Position numbers and translations under genes: made by a program
The notes under the pieces: generated by a model
The model's database searches: none
Told to the model about the DNA's origin: nothing
What the model saw: the letters and a program-made list of their open reading frames with translations, nothing else
Source of the DNA: an uncultured Oscillospiraceae bacterium
Lineage (GTDB): Bacteria; Bacillota; Clostridia; Oscillospirales; Acutalibacteraceae
NCBI GenBank assembly: GCA_959601025.1
Contig: CAUGOD010000001.1
Coordinates: forward strand, 1 to 64,000
Reading direction: 5' to 3'
Length of the DNA: 64,000 bases
In this document: in pieces, positions 42,387 through 50,605 of the stretch
Numbering within the stretch: position 1 is the stretch's first letter
Layout: every line of letters begins with the position of its first letter

Positions 42387-43297
42387 AACGGCGATCCCAT
42401 CACACATCCTTCGCCCGCCGCCAGATGCGGACCGGGCTGTGCTTTGTGCTCCCCTTCGCTGTCGGTGCGATTTTTTTCGTTATCGTCCCCTTTGTACAGG
42501 CAGTGTATTTCAGTCTGTGCGAGATGACGCTGACCAACACCGGCTACGAGCTGAAGTTCGTGCTGTTCGATAATTATCAGCAGGCCTTTTTGGTGGACCC
42601 CAATTTCCGCAAGAAGCTGATTACAGCGGTGAAGGATATGCTGATTAACGTCCCTCTCACCGTGCTGTTCGCTTTCTTTGTCGCCAGCCTGCTCAACCAG
42701 AAGTTTGTGGGGCGTTCGCTGGCCCGGGTGATCCTGTTCGTGCCGGTGATTATTTCCTCCGGCATCGTCAACAGTCTGATGGCGGGCGACCTGATGAACA
42801 ATCTGCTACAGTCCGCGGATAAAAGCAGTGCGACGCTTTCCGGCGGCAGCGGCATGGCCACCGCGTTCGTTTCTATGATGAACCAGATGAGTATGGACGG
42901 CCGGATCGTCCGCTTCATCGTGGGAGCGGTGGATCGGCTGTCGGAGATTATCACCATGGCGGCGGTACCTACCGTCATCTTCCTGGCGGGATTGCAGGCG
43001 ATTTCGGAGTCGGTATACGAGGCGGCCTATATGGAGGGCGCGACCCGGTGGGAGGTCTTCTGGAAGATCAGCTTTCCCATGGTCAGCCCCCTGATCCTGG
43101 TGTCGGTAGTGTACAGCGTAGTGGATTCCTTTACTAACATCAGCAACGGCGTGATCAGCGCCATTCATTCCACCAGCTTTGAAAGCATGAAGTTTGGCCT
43201 GGGTACGGCCATGGCCGTGAGCTATATGGTGATTATCCTGGCGCTGCTGGGGATCATTTACAAAATCATTTCCCAATATGTGTCCTATCAGACCTGA
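42383..43297 (+). CDS. Sugar ABC transporter permease, MalF type
   Basis: 304 residues. Six to seven membrane segments from residue ~17 (TGLCFVLPFAVGAIFFVIVP). It has the enlarged extracytoplasmic loop (about 130-180) and the EAA loop EAAYMEGATRWEVFWKISFP, both shared with the permease at 18924. The 4-bp ATGA overlap with the DUF5696 gene shows that this pair is welded into module B, whereas in module A the equivalent pair lies in front. Partner: 43312. Confidence 0.9.
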   Translation: MKRRSHHTSFARRQMRTGLCFVLPFAVGAIFFVIVPFVQAVYFSLCEMTLTNTGYELKFVLFDNYQQAFLVDPNFRKKLITAVKDMLINVPLTVLFAFFVASLLNQKFVGRSLARVILFVPVIISSGIVNSLMAGDLMNNLLQSADKSSATLSGGSGMATAFVSMMNQMSMDGRIVRFIVGAVDRLSEIITMAAVPTVIFLAGLQAISESVYEAAYMEGATRWEVFWKISFPMVSPLILVSVVYSVVDSFTNISNGVISAIHSTSFESMKFGLGTAMAVSYMVIILALLGIIYKIISQYVSYQT

Positions 43298-43311
43298 GAG
43301 GAGGGAGGAAA

Positions 43312-44262
43312 ATGACAAAAACCAGGGATCGAAGGATCCTGTATAAGAAAATTGGAATGAAGGCGGTATGGACTTTTTTGCGGCTGGTTTTTATTGGCGG
43401 GATTTGCTTTGTCATCCTGTATCCGCTGTTCACCAAAATCATGTCCGGGCTGATGGATGTGTCCGACGTGTACGACAGCACCATCCGTTACCTGCCGAAG
43501 AATTATACGCTGGATAACATCAAAACCGCGATGAGCCTGCTGGAATATCCGGCGGCGCTGTATAACACCATCGGCGTGGTCGCGCTGATTTCGCTGGTTC
43601 ATGTGCTGGCTTGCACTCTGGTGGCCTATGGATTCGCCCGGTATGCTTTTCCGGGGCGAAACCTGCTGTTCATGCTGGTGCTGTTTGCGCTGGTCATCCC
43701 GCCGGATGTGCTGATGGTGCCGTATTACCTGATGTTCCGTAATTTTGGGCTTGGCGGGCTGATTCCGCTGCTGTTTGGGAAGGATTTGATACTTACCGAT
43801 ACAGTATGGCCGCAGCTCCTGCTGGGCGTGACCTGCACAGGCCTGAAAAACGGCATTTATGTTTTTATTATGCGCCAGCATTTTATGGGGGTGCCCAAGG
43901 AACTGGAGGAGGCCGCTTATGTGGACGGCGCCGGATCGCTGAAAACCCTGTTTCGTGTCATTCTGCCGGGCGCGGTGGGGATGATGGTGACGGTATTCCT
44001 GTTCTCTTTCGTCTGGCAGTGGCTGGACGCCACCTATACCCCGGTTTTGTGTGCGAATATGAGCATCGTGCCCACCACGGTGGGTAACCTGTCCAACCCG
44101 CTGGCGGGTATGCAGGGCACGTCGGACAGCAGCTTGATGCTGTCGGCCAGTTTGGTGAAAAATGCGGGTATTATTCTGGTCATCGCACCGCTGCTCGTCC
44201 TCTACCTCGTGGCGCAGAAGTTCTTTGTGCAGAGCGTGGAGCGCAGCGGACTGGTGGGATAA
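43312..44262 (+). CDS. Sugar ABC transporter permease, MalG type
   Basis: 316 residues with GGAGGGAGG upstream. Six membrane segments. EAA loop LEEAAYVDGAGSLKTLFRVI near residue 200, and the C-terminal FVQSVERSGLVG is almost the same as FIESVERSGIVG of 19901, so this pair is the counterpart of 18924/19901. Followed after 53 bp by its presumed binding protein. Confidence 0.9.
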   Translation: MTKTRDRRILYKKIGMKAVWTFLRLVFIGGICFVILYPLFTKIMSGLMDVSDVYDSTIRYLPKNYTLDNIKTAMSLLEYPAALYNTIGVVALISLVHVLACTLVAYGFARYAFPGRNLLFMLVLFALVIPPDVLMVPYYLMFRNFGLGGLIPLLFGKDLILTDTVWPQLLLGVTCTGLKNGIYVFIMRQHFMGVPKELEEAAYVDGAGSLKTLFRVILPGAVGMMVTVFLFSFVWQWLDATYTPVLCANMSIVPTTVGNLSNPLAGMQGTSDSSLMLSASLVKNAGIILVIAPLLVLYLVAQKFFVQSVERSGLVG

Positions 44263-44315
44263 AGCAATCACGGCGGTTCTTTTTATGACAAGGAAAACAG
44301 TAAGGAGGAAGAGGT

Positions 44316-45734
44316 ATGAAAATCAGACGAATCGGCTGCCTGCTGCTTTGCGGGGCGTTGGCCATGTCGCTGGCAGCCTGTACGGGCGGAGGAGAAACTC
44401 AAAGCTCGAAGGGAACTTCGACTCAGTCCGGCAGTACAGGCGGGGAAGTCACGCAGGAGTTTCTGGACGGCCTGAAGGGGACCGAGATGACCGTCACATA
44501 TCCCTGGGCGGTGGAGCAGCGCGGGGACAGCGCGGACGCCGATCTCATGTGGGACAATGTGAAGAAGGTCGAGGACAAGTACGGGGTAACGATCAACCTG
44601 GAGAGCGGGAAAAGCACCTATGCCCAGGTCATGGTCACCTCCCTGCTGGCGGGCAAGCCGATGGGCGACGTGCTGATGTGTCAGGACAGCTATTTCGCGG
44701 ACTGGTACAACGCGGGCATTTTCTGTGATCTGACCGCGGCGGCCGGAACGGCGGGCATTGATTTTTCCGAGGAGAAATTCAATCAGAATGTGATCCAATA
44801 CACCAACGTCAACAACCAGCAGTGCGGCTTCTATTACGGTTACGACGTGGGAAGCAGTATCTTTTATAACAAGAGAATTTTCAGCGATCTGGGACTGACG
44901 GATCCGCACGAGCTGCTGCAAAAGGGAGAATGGACCTTTGCCAAGCTGGAGGAATACGCCCGGCTGGCCAAAAAGACCGACGCCAACGGCAACGTGGCGG
45001 TCTGGGGCCTGGGCGCGTGGACTTCCTCGGATTTCCTGGCCAACTGCGTGTCCGCTAACGGTGGGCAGATCGTCGGTTTGGATAGCAACAAAAAGCCCAC
45101 GATGAATCTGAGCGATCCGGCGACCATGGAGGCCATGGAGTTTATGTACCGGCTGGCGGTCACCAACAAGACGCTGGACGCGGTGGATCCGGCGAGCTGG
45201 GAAGCCAAAATGTATGACTTTGTCGACGGGAAATACGCCATGCTGCTGGGTACCCAGTCCACTCTGAACTTCTGCTACCGGCGGGGGATGCAGGACGATT
45301 ACGGCGTGATTACCTTCCCGGTCGGCCCGTCCAACACCACCGGGAAAACCGACTGCATGACGAATATCACGTTCTTCTTTATCCCGAAGGTCAACGAGGC
45401 GAACGCAGCCAAATACCTGTTCCTGATGGACGCGCTGGAGGAGGCGGACGAGCGTACCCCGGAGGATGCCTACGCACAGACCTATGCGCTGCGGCTTCCG
45501 GACGAAAAGTCGTATGACCAGTATTACGAGCGCCAGCATGTCCAGCCCCGCTTTGAACTGATCTATTTCTCCGGCTGCATGTGGACCGAGCCCGGCATCG
45601 GCGAAATCGCCGGCGCGCTGGCCTCCGGTACAGCCACCGCGGGTGCGCTGGCGGACAAATACGGCACGATGCTGCAAAGCGCCCTGAACGACAAGTGGTC
45701 GAGTATCCAAATTACCGGCAACACGGCGAAATGA
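44316..45734 (+). CDS. Sugar ABC transporter substrate-binding lipoprotein
   Basis: 472 residues. Signal peptide with lipobox SLAAC (Cys ~22), short Gly/Ser linker, then a classical type-I solute-binding domain (TVTYPWAVEQRGDSADADLM, VLMCQDSYFADWYNAGIF, SANGGQIVGLDSNKKP, ATMEAMEFMYRLAV, GKYAMLLGTQS). It sits directly after its permease pair (42383, 43312), so together with a shared ATPase they make a complete CUT1 importer. Conventional in length and domain content, unlike the giant binding proteins of the two modules. Confidence 0.9.
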   Translation: MKIRRIGCLLLCGALAMSLAACTGGGETQSSKGTSTQSGSTGGEVTQEFLDGLKGTEMTVTYPWAVEQRGDSADADLMWDNVKKVEDKYGVTINLESGKSTYAQVMVTSLLAGKPMGDVLMCQDSYFADWYNAGIFCDLTAAAGTAGIDFSEEKFNQNVIQYTNVNNQQCGFYYGYDVGSSIFYNKRIFSDLGLTDPHELLQKGEWTFAKLEEYARLAKKTDANGNVAVWGLGAWTSSDFLANCVSANGGQIVGLDSNKKPTMNLSDPATMEAMEFMYRLAVTNKTLDAVDPASWEAKMYDFVDGKYAMLLGTQSTLNFCYRRGMQDDYGVITFPVGPSNTTGKTDCMTNITFFFIPKVNEANAAKYLFLMDALEEADERTPEDAYAQTYALRLPDEKSYDQYYERQHVQPRFELIYFSGCMWTEPGIGEIAGALASGTATAGALADKYGTMLQSALNDKWSSIQITGNTAK

Positions 45735-45789
45735 CCAAACGGCATTCGCCGATGAAACAACCCATAATAAAAAGGAGTTTGAGGCAGGA

Positions 45790-46713
45790 ATGAAACACAG
45801 TAAGAAAATCGCCTGTTCCCTGGCGGCGGCGCTGCTGGCGTGCGCGCTGAGCGTCCCGGCAATGGCTCTGGACGATTCGGCGGCCACCGCGCTGAGTGAC
45901 TTTGAAAGCTTTGAAACCACCGACGATCTGATCTTTAACTGGTATGTCCAGCCCAGCAACGAAAAATGCGGCGAGCTGAGCCTGGACACCAGCGGAATGA
46001 TGCACGGAAAAAACTGCCTGTTGTTTGACTATTCCATGAAGAGCGCGCAGTCGACCGGCAAAAGCTGGTGCACCATTAACTTTGTGCCGGATGACACCAA
46101 GGCGAAATTCGGCGACGGCGTGAAATTTACCGCCAAGTCGGATAACCATATTTCCGCCCGTCTGGTCATTACAGATGGGGCCTATACCTACAAGCAGTAT
46201 TTCTTCGACGTGGGAACCGAAGCGAAGGACTATGTCATCCGCTGGGAGGATTTTCAGAACATCCCCGGCCAAAAAACCTTTGATCCCGCGACTGCGGAAG
46301 GAATTGCCAGCGCGGATATCGCCATCATTTCGGATAATCAGCCGAGTGACTTTAACGGCGAGGGCAAGTTCTGGTTTGACGATTTCTGCACCTTCACCGG
46401 CAGTGACGAAACCACGCCCTCCGGCAAGGCGATGGCCCAGCAGGCCGATCCAACCCCGGTAACCGACGCGCCGACCACGCCCAAGACCGATGCGCCCACG
46501 GCTGCCAACACGCAGGCCCCTACCACCAGCAGCGGAGAATCTACGCCTTCTGAATCGGCTGGCTCCACTGCCCCCGCGAACAACAGCACAGCGGATACGG
46601 CGCAGGGCGGCGGCAACTGGTGGATCTTTGTCGTGATCGGCGCGGTTGTGGTAATCGGCGGCGGTATCGCGGTGTTCTTTGTGGTGAAAAACAAGAAGGC
46701 GAAAGAGGCGTAA
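45790..46713 (+). CDS. Single-module surface glycan-binding protein with membrane anchor
   Basis: 307 residues. Signal peptide (to about AMA, residue 26), one CBM11/CIA30-like beta-sandwich (about 30-205; LSDFESFETTDDLIFNWYVQ, GVKFTAKSDNHISARLVITD, FWFDDFCTF), a Thr/Pro/Ala-rich linker (about 210-275) and a C-terminal membrane helix with basic tail (WWIFVVIGAVVVIGGGIAVF, KNKKAKEA). It should display a carbohydrate-binding module on the cell surface. Immediately after its stop codon, in the same frame, lies a second anchor-like sequence (see 46714). Confidence 0.82.
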   Translation: MKHSKKIACSLAAALLACALSVPAMALDDSAATALSDFESFETTDDLIFNWYVQPSNEKCGELSLDTSGMMHGKNCLLFDYSMKSAQSTGKSWCTINFVPDDTKAKFGDGVKFTAKSDNHISARLVITDGAYTYKQYFFDVGTEAKDYVIRWEDFQNIPGQKTFDPATAEGIASADIAIISDNQPSDFNGEGKFWFDDFCTFTGSDETTPSGKAMAQQADPTPVTDAPTTPKTDAPTAANTQAPTTSSGESTPSESAGSTAPANNSTADTAQGGGNWWIFVVIGAVVVIGGGIAVFFVVKNKKAKEA

Positions 46714-46899
46714 AGCGCCGGAAAAGAAACGTCCGCCGCCCCGACAACGGATGTGCCAACTGAGCCGGTGAACGGCAGCCGGGCAGGAAATGCCGACAAC
46801 GGGTGGGCTTTCGCCATGATCGGCGGTGTGATCGTAATCGTAGGCGGCGCGGCGGCTTTCCTTGTAATTCGAAGCCGAAAAAAGGAAGAAAAGACATAA
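46714..46899 (+). pseudogene. Orphan anchor tail in frame behind a stop codon
   Basis: Directly after the TAA at 46711-46713, the same frame stays open for 61 codons and encodes another Thr/Pro linker, a membrane helix (WAFAMIGGVIVIVGGAAAFL) and a basic tail (RSRKKEEKT) before TAA 46897-46899. It repeats the linker-helix-tail layout of the preceding gene's end but is not identical. There is no start codon or ribosome binding site of its own. It is most likely the remnant of a deleted neighbouring surface-protein gene; stop-codon read-through adding a second anchor is possible but unsupported. Confidence 0.7.
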
Positions 46900-46912
46900 G
46901 GAGTAGTTTCTG

Positions 46913-48445
46913 ATGAAGTGTTCCCGGTTTCTGTGGATAATGTCCGCCGCCGCGGTAGCGCTGTTGCTCTTTGCCGGCTGTGCGGCGGGAGGGGTCCCCA
47001 CCTCCACACTGTCGTCGGGCAATACCTCTCCGGCGGAAGAAGCGGCGTCCTCCTCCGCCGGAACCACCCTCCCGCCGGAGGCGTCGCTGCCGGACGGCGT
47101 GATCTGGAAGGAAGCAACAAATGTGACGGTCAGCTCTTTGTTTTGTGACAATATGGTTCTGCAGCAGGGGAAAAAGGTTCCCGTATGGGGCGCTGGCACG
47201 GACGGTAAAACCGTTATCGTCCGCTTCCGGGATCAGGTCAAGGAGACCACGGTGGAAAACGGCAAATGGCGGGTCGATCTGGATCCCCTGCCTGTCTGCG
47301 ACGTTAACCAGCCGCTCTTTGTGACGCAGGACGACGAGGCAATTACCGTGCGCAACGTGCTGGTGGGCGAGGTGTGGCTGGTGTCTGGCCAGTCCAACAT
47401 TACCGTACGGTTTGGCGAGCTGCCCATGACCTATATGCAGACGGAGACGGCCAAGGGGGATCGGGACGGGCTCCGCCAGTTCTGGGTACCCCAGGAGCAG
47501 GACGATGAACCGCTGACCACGATCAGCAATCCGGAGTGGACCCCTTGTACGTCAAACAACATCGGCAGTTTTTCAGGCACAGGCTATTATTTTGCCTCCA
47601 AGCTGCACGAGGAGCTGGGCGTGCCGGTCGGAATCATCACCTCCGCCGTGGGCGGCAGTGTGCTGGAACAGTGGTTGGACAGCAAGCTGGTCGTGAAGGA
47701 AGGGGTGAAAAACCCCTATGTGTATGTCGGACGCAACAGCCTGTACAATGGGATGATTGCGCCGCTGATGCCTTTCGCTATCAAGGGGATTGTGTGGTAT
47801 CAGGGGGAAAGCAACATGGGGGCGGAGTACAAAACGCCCACCTATGAGAAAACCTTTGATCTGTATCTGAAGGTATACCGGGAGGGCTTCGAGGACGAAA
47901 ACCTGCCGGTCTGTCAGGTGCAGCTGCCCATCTTTGACTCGGCCAATCATTGGGAATCGGTGGATGGATGGAAATATTTCCGCTATACCCAGTTAGCGAT
48001 TTCCCAGAGCCGGCCGAACATATACACGGCGATCACCATCGACTGCGGAGATAAGGAGAACATCCATCCGGTGGATAAGCAGCCGGTCGGCGAACGGCTG
48101 ACTCTGCTGGCGCTGGAGCATGTTTACGGGAAGGACGTACAGGGGGACTCGCCGGTTTACCAGTCCCACACCGTATCGGGCTCCACGGTGACCGTGACGC
48201 TGGATAATGTGGACACCGGCCTGACGGTAAAGGGCGATGCTATCCTGAACGTTCGTGTAAAGGACAACGCCGGCAACTGGAAGGATGCGGACTGTCGCGT
48301 GGGAGACGACGGAAAAACGCTGGTTTTCACCGCGTCCGGCGTGGCTTCGCCCTCCGGGGTGAGCTACTGCGACGACAACGCTCCGACGGCCACCGTGTTT
48401 GAGCGGAACGGTCTGCCCCTTGCCCCATTCCGGGTGGAATGGTAG
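46913..48445 (+). CDS. SIAE-type carbohydrate acetylesterase lipoprotein
   Basis: 510 residues. Lipobox FAGC (Cys ~23), short linker, a beta-domain (about 70-150), then an SGNH-type sialate-O-acetylesterase fold with VSGQSN (nucleophile Ser ~159), WYQGESNMG and the catalytic His in NIHPVDKQPVG. C-terminal beta-sandwich (about 420-510). The family removes O-acetyl groups from sialic acids and, in plant- and microbe-glycan loci, from other sugars such as xylan; the substrate here is unknown. Outside the cell, it would unmask polysaccharide for the GH16 enzymes. A paralogue lies at 55731. Confidence 0.85.
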   Translation: MKCSRFLWIMSAAAVALLLFAGCAAGGVPTSTLSSGNTSPAEEAASSSAGTTLPPEASLPDGVIWKEATNVTVSSLFCDNMVLQQGKKVPVWGAGTDGKTVIVRFRDQVKETTVENGKWRVDLDPLPVCDVNQPLFVTQDDEAITVRNVLVGEVWLVSGQSNITVRFGELPMTYMQTETAKGDRDGLRQFWVPQEQDDEPLTTISNPEWTPCTSNNIGSFSGTGYYFASKLHEELGVPVGIITSAVGGSVLEQWLDSKLVVKEGVKNPYVYVGRNSLYNGMIAPLMPFAIKGIVWYQGESNMGAEYKTPTYEKTFDLYLKVYREGFEDENLPVCQVQLPIFDSANHWESVDGWKYFRYTQLAISQSRPNIYTAITIDCGDKENIHPVDKQPVGERLTLLALEHVYGKDVQGDSPVYQSHTVSGSTVTVTLDNVDTGLTVKGDAILNVRVKDNAGNWKDADCRVGDDGKTLVFTASGVASPSGVSYCDDNAPTATVFERNGLPLAPFRVEW

Positions 48446-48514
48446 CAAACAGGATTCCAACCGTCAGAGGACGGAAAAATAGAAATTTTTATAAGAGAAG
48501 GGAGCAATTACAGG

Positions 48515-50449
48515 ATGAAACGGATTCACAAAGGGTTTCTGTGCATCGGCTTGGCATTGTCTGTTTTCATTATGATGCTGGGCCTGACCGTCTTTGCCGG
48601 CGGGACGACCGAAACAATGATCCAAGACAACAGCGCGGATACGCTGGACGCCAAATGGGCCGGGAGCGCAGACGGCGCGGCGGTTGTGTCGCTGGACACC
48701 ACCGATAAGCTGGGCTTCGGTAACAGCGCGAGGGTTGCTATCGACCGCTCCAAGAATGAGTATTCCATGGGAACCGTCAATTACAATTATGAAACCAACA
48801 TCAACGGTTCGGACGGCGTCCGGTTCACGGCCTGCGCCGATCAGACGATGACCCTGCGCGTGGCGGTGGTTCTCAACTGGAAGCAACGGTATGCGGATGT
48901 GACGATCGGGACGGAACCGAAAATCTATACCATCCGCTGGGAGGACTGCAAGGATTATAACGATCCTTTTGACGTGAACGGCGCCGGCTCTTTTAACCAG
49001 ATTATTTTCCAGAACGGTCGTACCTATGAGGACCCCATGACCAACGTTCTGTATCTGGATGAGCTGAAATATTTCACTGGTGACGCCGCCACCAACCTGA
49101 GCGGCGAGGCAGTCCCGGCGGCTACCACAACCACGGAAAAAGTCACCACGACGACGGAAAAAGTCACCACGACCGAAGCAACGGCAACGACCACCGAGGC
49201 GACTACCGCCCCGACGGCGCAACCGGACGTCCCCGACACCGGGAGCGCGGACTGCACCATGATCCAGGACAACAGCGCGGATGAACTGAATGCCAAATGG
49301 GCCGGGAGCGCGGACGGCGCGGCGGTTGTGTCGTTGGATACCACCGATAAGCTGGGCTTCGGCAACAGCGCAAAAGTTGCCATTGACCGTTCCAAGAACG
49401 AGTATTCCATGGGAACCGTCAGCTACAATTATGAAACCAATATCGAAGGCTCGGACGGAATCCGGTTCACGGCCTGCGCGGATCAGCCGATGACCCTGCG
49501 GGTAGCGGCGGTGTTCGACTGGAGCAAGCAGCGGTATGCGGATGTGAACATCGGAACCGAGCCGCGCACCTACACCATCCGCTGGGAGGACGGCAGTACC
49601 TATGATGGCGTGAACGGGTTCGACGTGGCCGGAAAGGGCCATTTTACCCAGATTATTTTCCAGGTCGGCCGCGCAGCGGATGATCCCATGACGGGTGAGC
49701 TGTATCTGGACGAACTGAGCTATTTCACCGGCGACGCCGCCACCAACCTGATCGGCTCCAAGCCTGTCAAGCCGGAACCGGTCAAGACCACGGCGACCAC
49801 GTCGATCCTCTCCGTCTACGAAAAAGCGAAAAAGACGGTTATCGAGGACTTTGAAAAGCTGACCGCCTTGGACGAAATCTGGTTTGCCCCGAACAAATCG
49901 GCGGTTCTGTCGCTGGATACCACCGGAAAGCTCAGCGGAAACAACTCCCTGAAGGCGGAGCTGAAGCGTTCCGAAGACCAGTATAACGTCGCGACGATTA
50001 ACTACAATCTGGAGACCAGGTTTAAAGAGAACTACGACGGCATCGCCTTTACCGCCTGTGTGGATTCCGCCTGCGAGATGCGAGTGGGGCTGGCGCTGAC
50101 CAATTACGGACAGGTGTACGCGGACGTGCAGCTGACTCCCGAAAAGACCCAGTACGTCATCCGCTTCAGCGACATGAAGAGCTATGACAAATACGAGATG
50201 CCGAAGGACCTGGCCGGTACGGACTTCCATCAGATCATCTTCCAGATTGGCCGCATGGATGGGGAGACCAACCAGAACGGTCCGGACGAAAACGTGCTGT
50301 ATGTTGACGACATTACCCTTTTTGTCGAGCAGGCCGGTTCGGTAAATACCGGCGAAACCAGCCCGGTTGTTCCGGCTGCCGCCCTGGCGGCGGTCAGCGT
50401 AACCGCCGCGGCCGTCACGCTCCGGAAAAAGAGCAAAGAGCGGAAGTAA
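48515..50449 (+). CDS. Three-module surface glycan-binding protein with anchor
   Basis: 644 residues. Signal peptide (about 1-29), then three CBM-like beta-sandwich modules (about 33-195, 248-412 and 440-610). Modules 1 and 2 are close copies (MIQDNSAD, DKLGFGNSA, FTACADQ, LYLDEL); module 3 is diverged (VIEDFEKLTALDEIWFAPNK). Thr/Glu/Pro linkers include a repeated KVTTTTE unit. C-terminal hydrophobic helix plus KKSKERK tail anchors it. It resembles the protein at 16632 in plan but not closely in module sequence. A third close copy of modules 1/2 is found inside the GH16 enzyme at 52937, so this gene is the likely donor. Confidence 0.82.
   Translation: MKRIHKGFLCIGLALSVFIMMLGLTVFAGGTTETMIQDNSADTLDAKWAGSADGAAVVSLDTTDKLGFGNSARVAIDRSKNEYSMGTVNYNYETNINGSDGVRFTACADQTMTLRVAVVLNWKQRYADVTIGTEPKIYTIRWEDCKDYNDPFDVNGAGSFNQIIFQNGRTYEDPMTNVLYLDELKYFTGDAATNLSGEAVPAATTTTEKVTTTTEKVTTTEATATTTEATTAPTAQPDVPDTGSADCTMIQDNSADELNAKWAGSADGAAVVSLDTTDKLGFGNSAKVAIDRSKNEYSMGTVSYNYETNIEGSDGIRFTACADQPMTLRVAAVFDWSKQRYADVNIGTEPRTYTIRWEDGSTYDGVNGFDVAGKGHFTQIIFQVGRAADDPMTGELYLDELSYFTGDAATNLIGSKPVKPEPVKTTATTSILSVYEKAKKTVIEDFEKLTALDEIWFAPNKSAVLSLDTTGKLSGNNSLKAELKRSEDQYNVATINYNLETRFKENYDGIAFTACVDSACEMRVGLALTNYGQVYADVQLTPEKTQYVIRFSDMKSYDKYEMPKDLAGTDFHQIIFQIGRMDGETNQNGPDENVLYVDDITLFVEQAGSVNTGETSPVVPAAALAAVSVTAAAVTLRKKSKERK
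48617..49763 (+). repeat. Tandem repeat encoding two near-identical binding modules
   Basis: Unit 1 (about 48617-49100) and unit 2 (about 49260-49755) share long near-identical DNA stretches, for example TTCCATGGGAACCGTCA and GCGGCGGTTGTGTCG. A third related unit lies at about 53523-54010 inside the GH16 gene at 52937. Confidence 0.75.
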
Positions 50450-50498
50450 ACGCGGAAATCTTTGCAGGGTTTAACCACCTCCCTTTATGAGACATGGG

Positions 50499-50532
50499 GG
50501 GCGGATGCCGATAGCCATACCGGCATCCGCCC
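50499..50532 (+). other. Strong hairpin in the leader of the propeller lipoprotein gene
   Basis: GGGCGGATGCCG (50499-50510) and its exact complement (50521-50532) flank a 10-nt loop. There is no T run directly after it, though a T-rich stretch follows about 35 nt later. It may be a weak terminator after 50449 or an mRNA processing or stability element. The rest of the gap 50450-50605 shows only the AAAGAAAGGA site for the next gene. Confidence 0.45.
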
Positions 50533-50605
50533 CGCCGGGTTCGCGGTACAGGGGGCGCATTGTTTTCTCTCTGCTTTACCCTATCAAAGAAAGGATTTTT
50601 TCATA

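Noticed and set aside
49130..49185. CRISPR-like or satellite repeat in the Thr-rich linker region
   Set aside because: The repeated ACGGAAAAAGTCACCACGAC unit is a coding repeat for KVTTTTE linkers, with two copies and no spacers.
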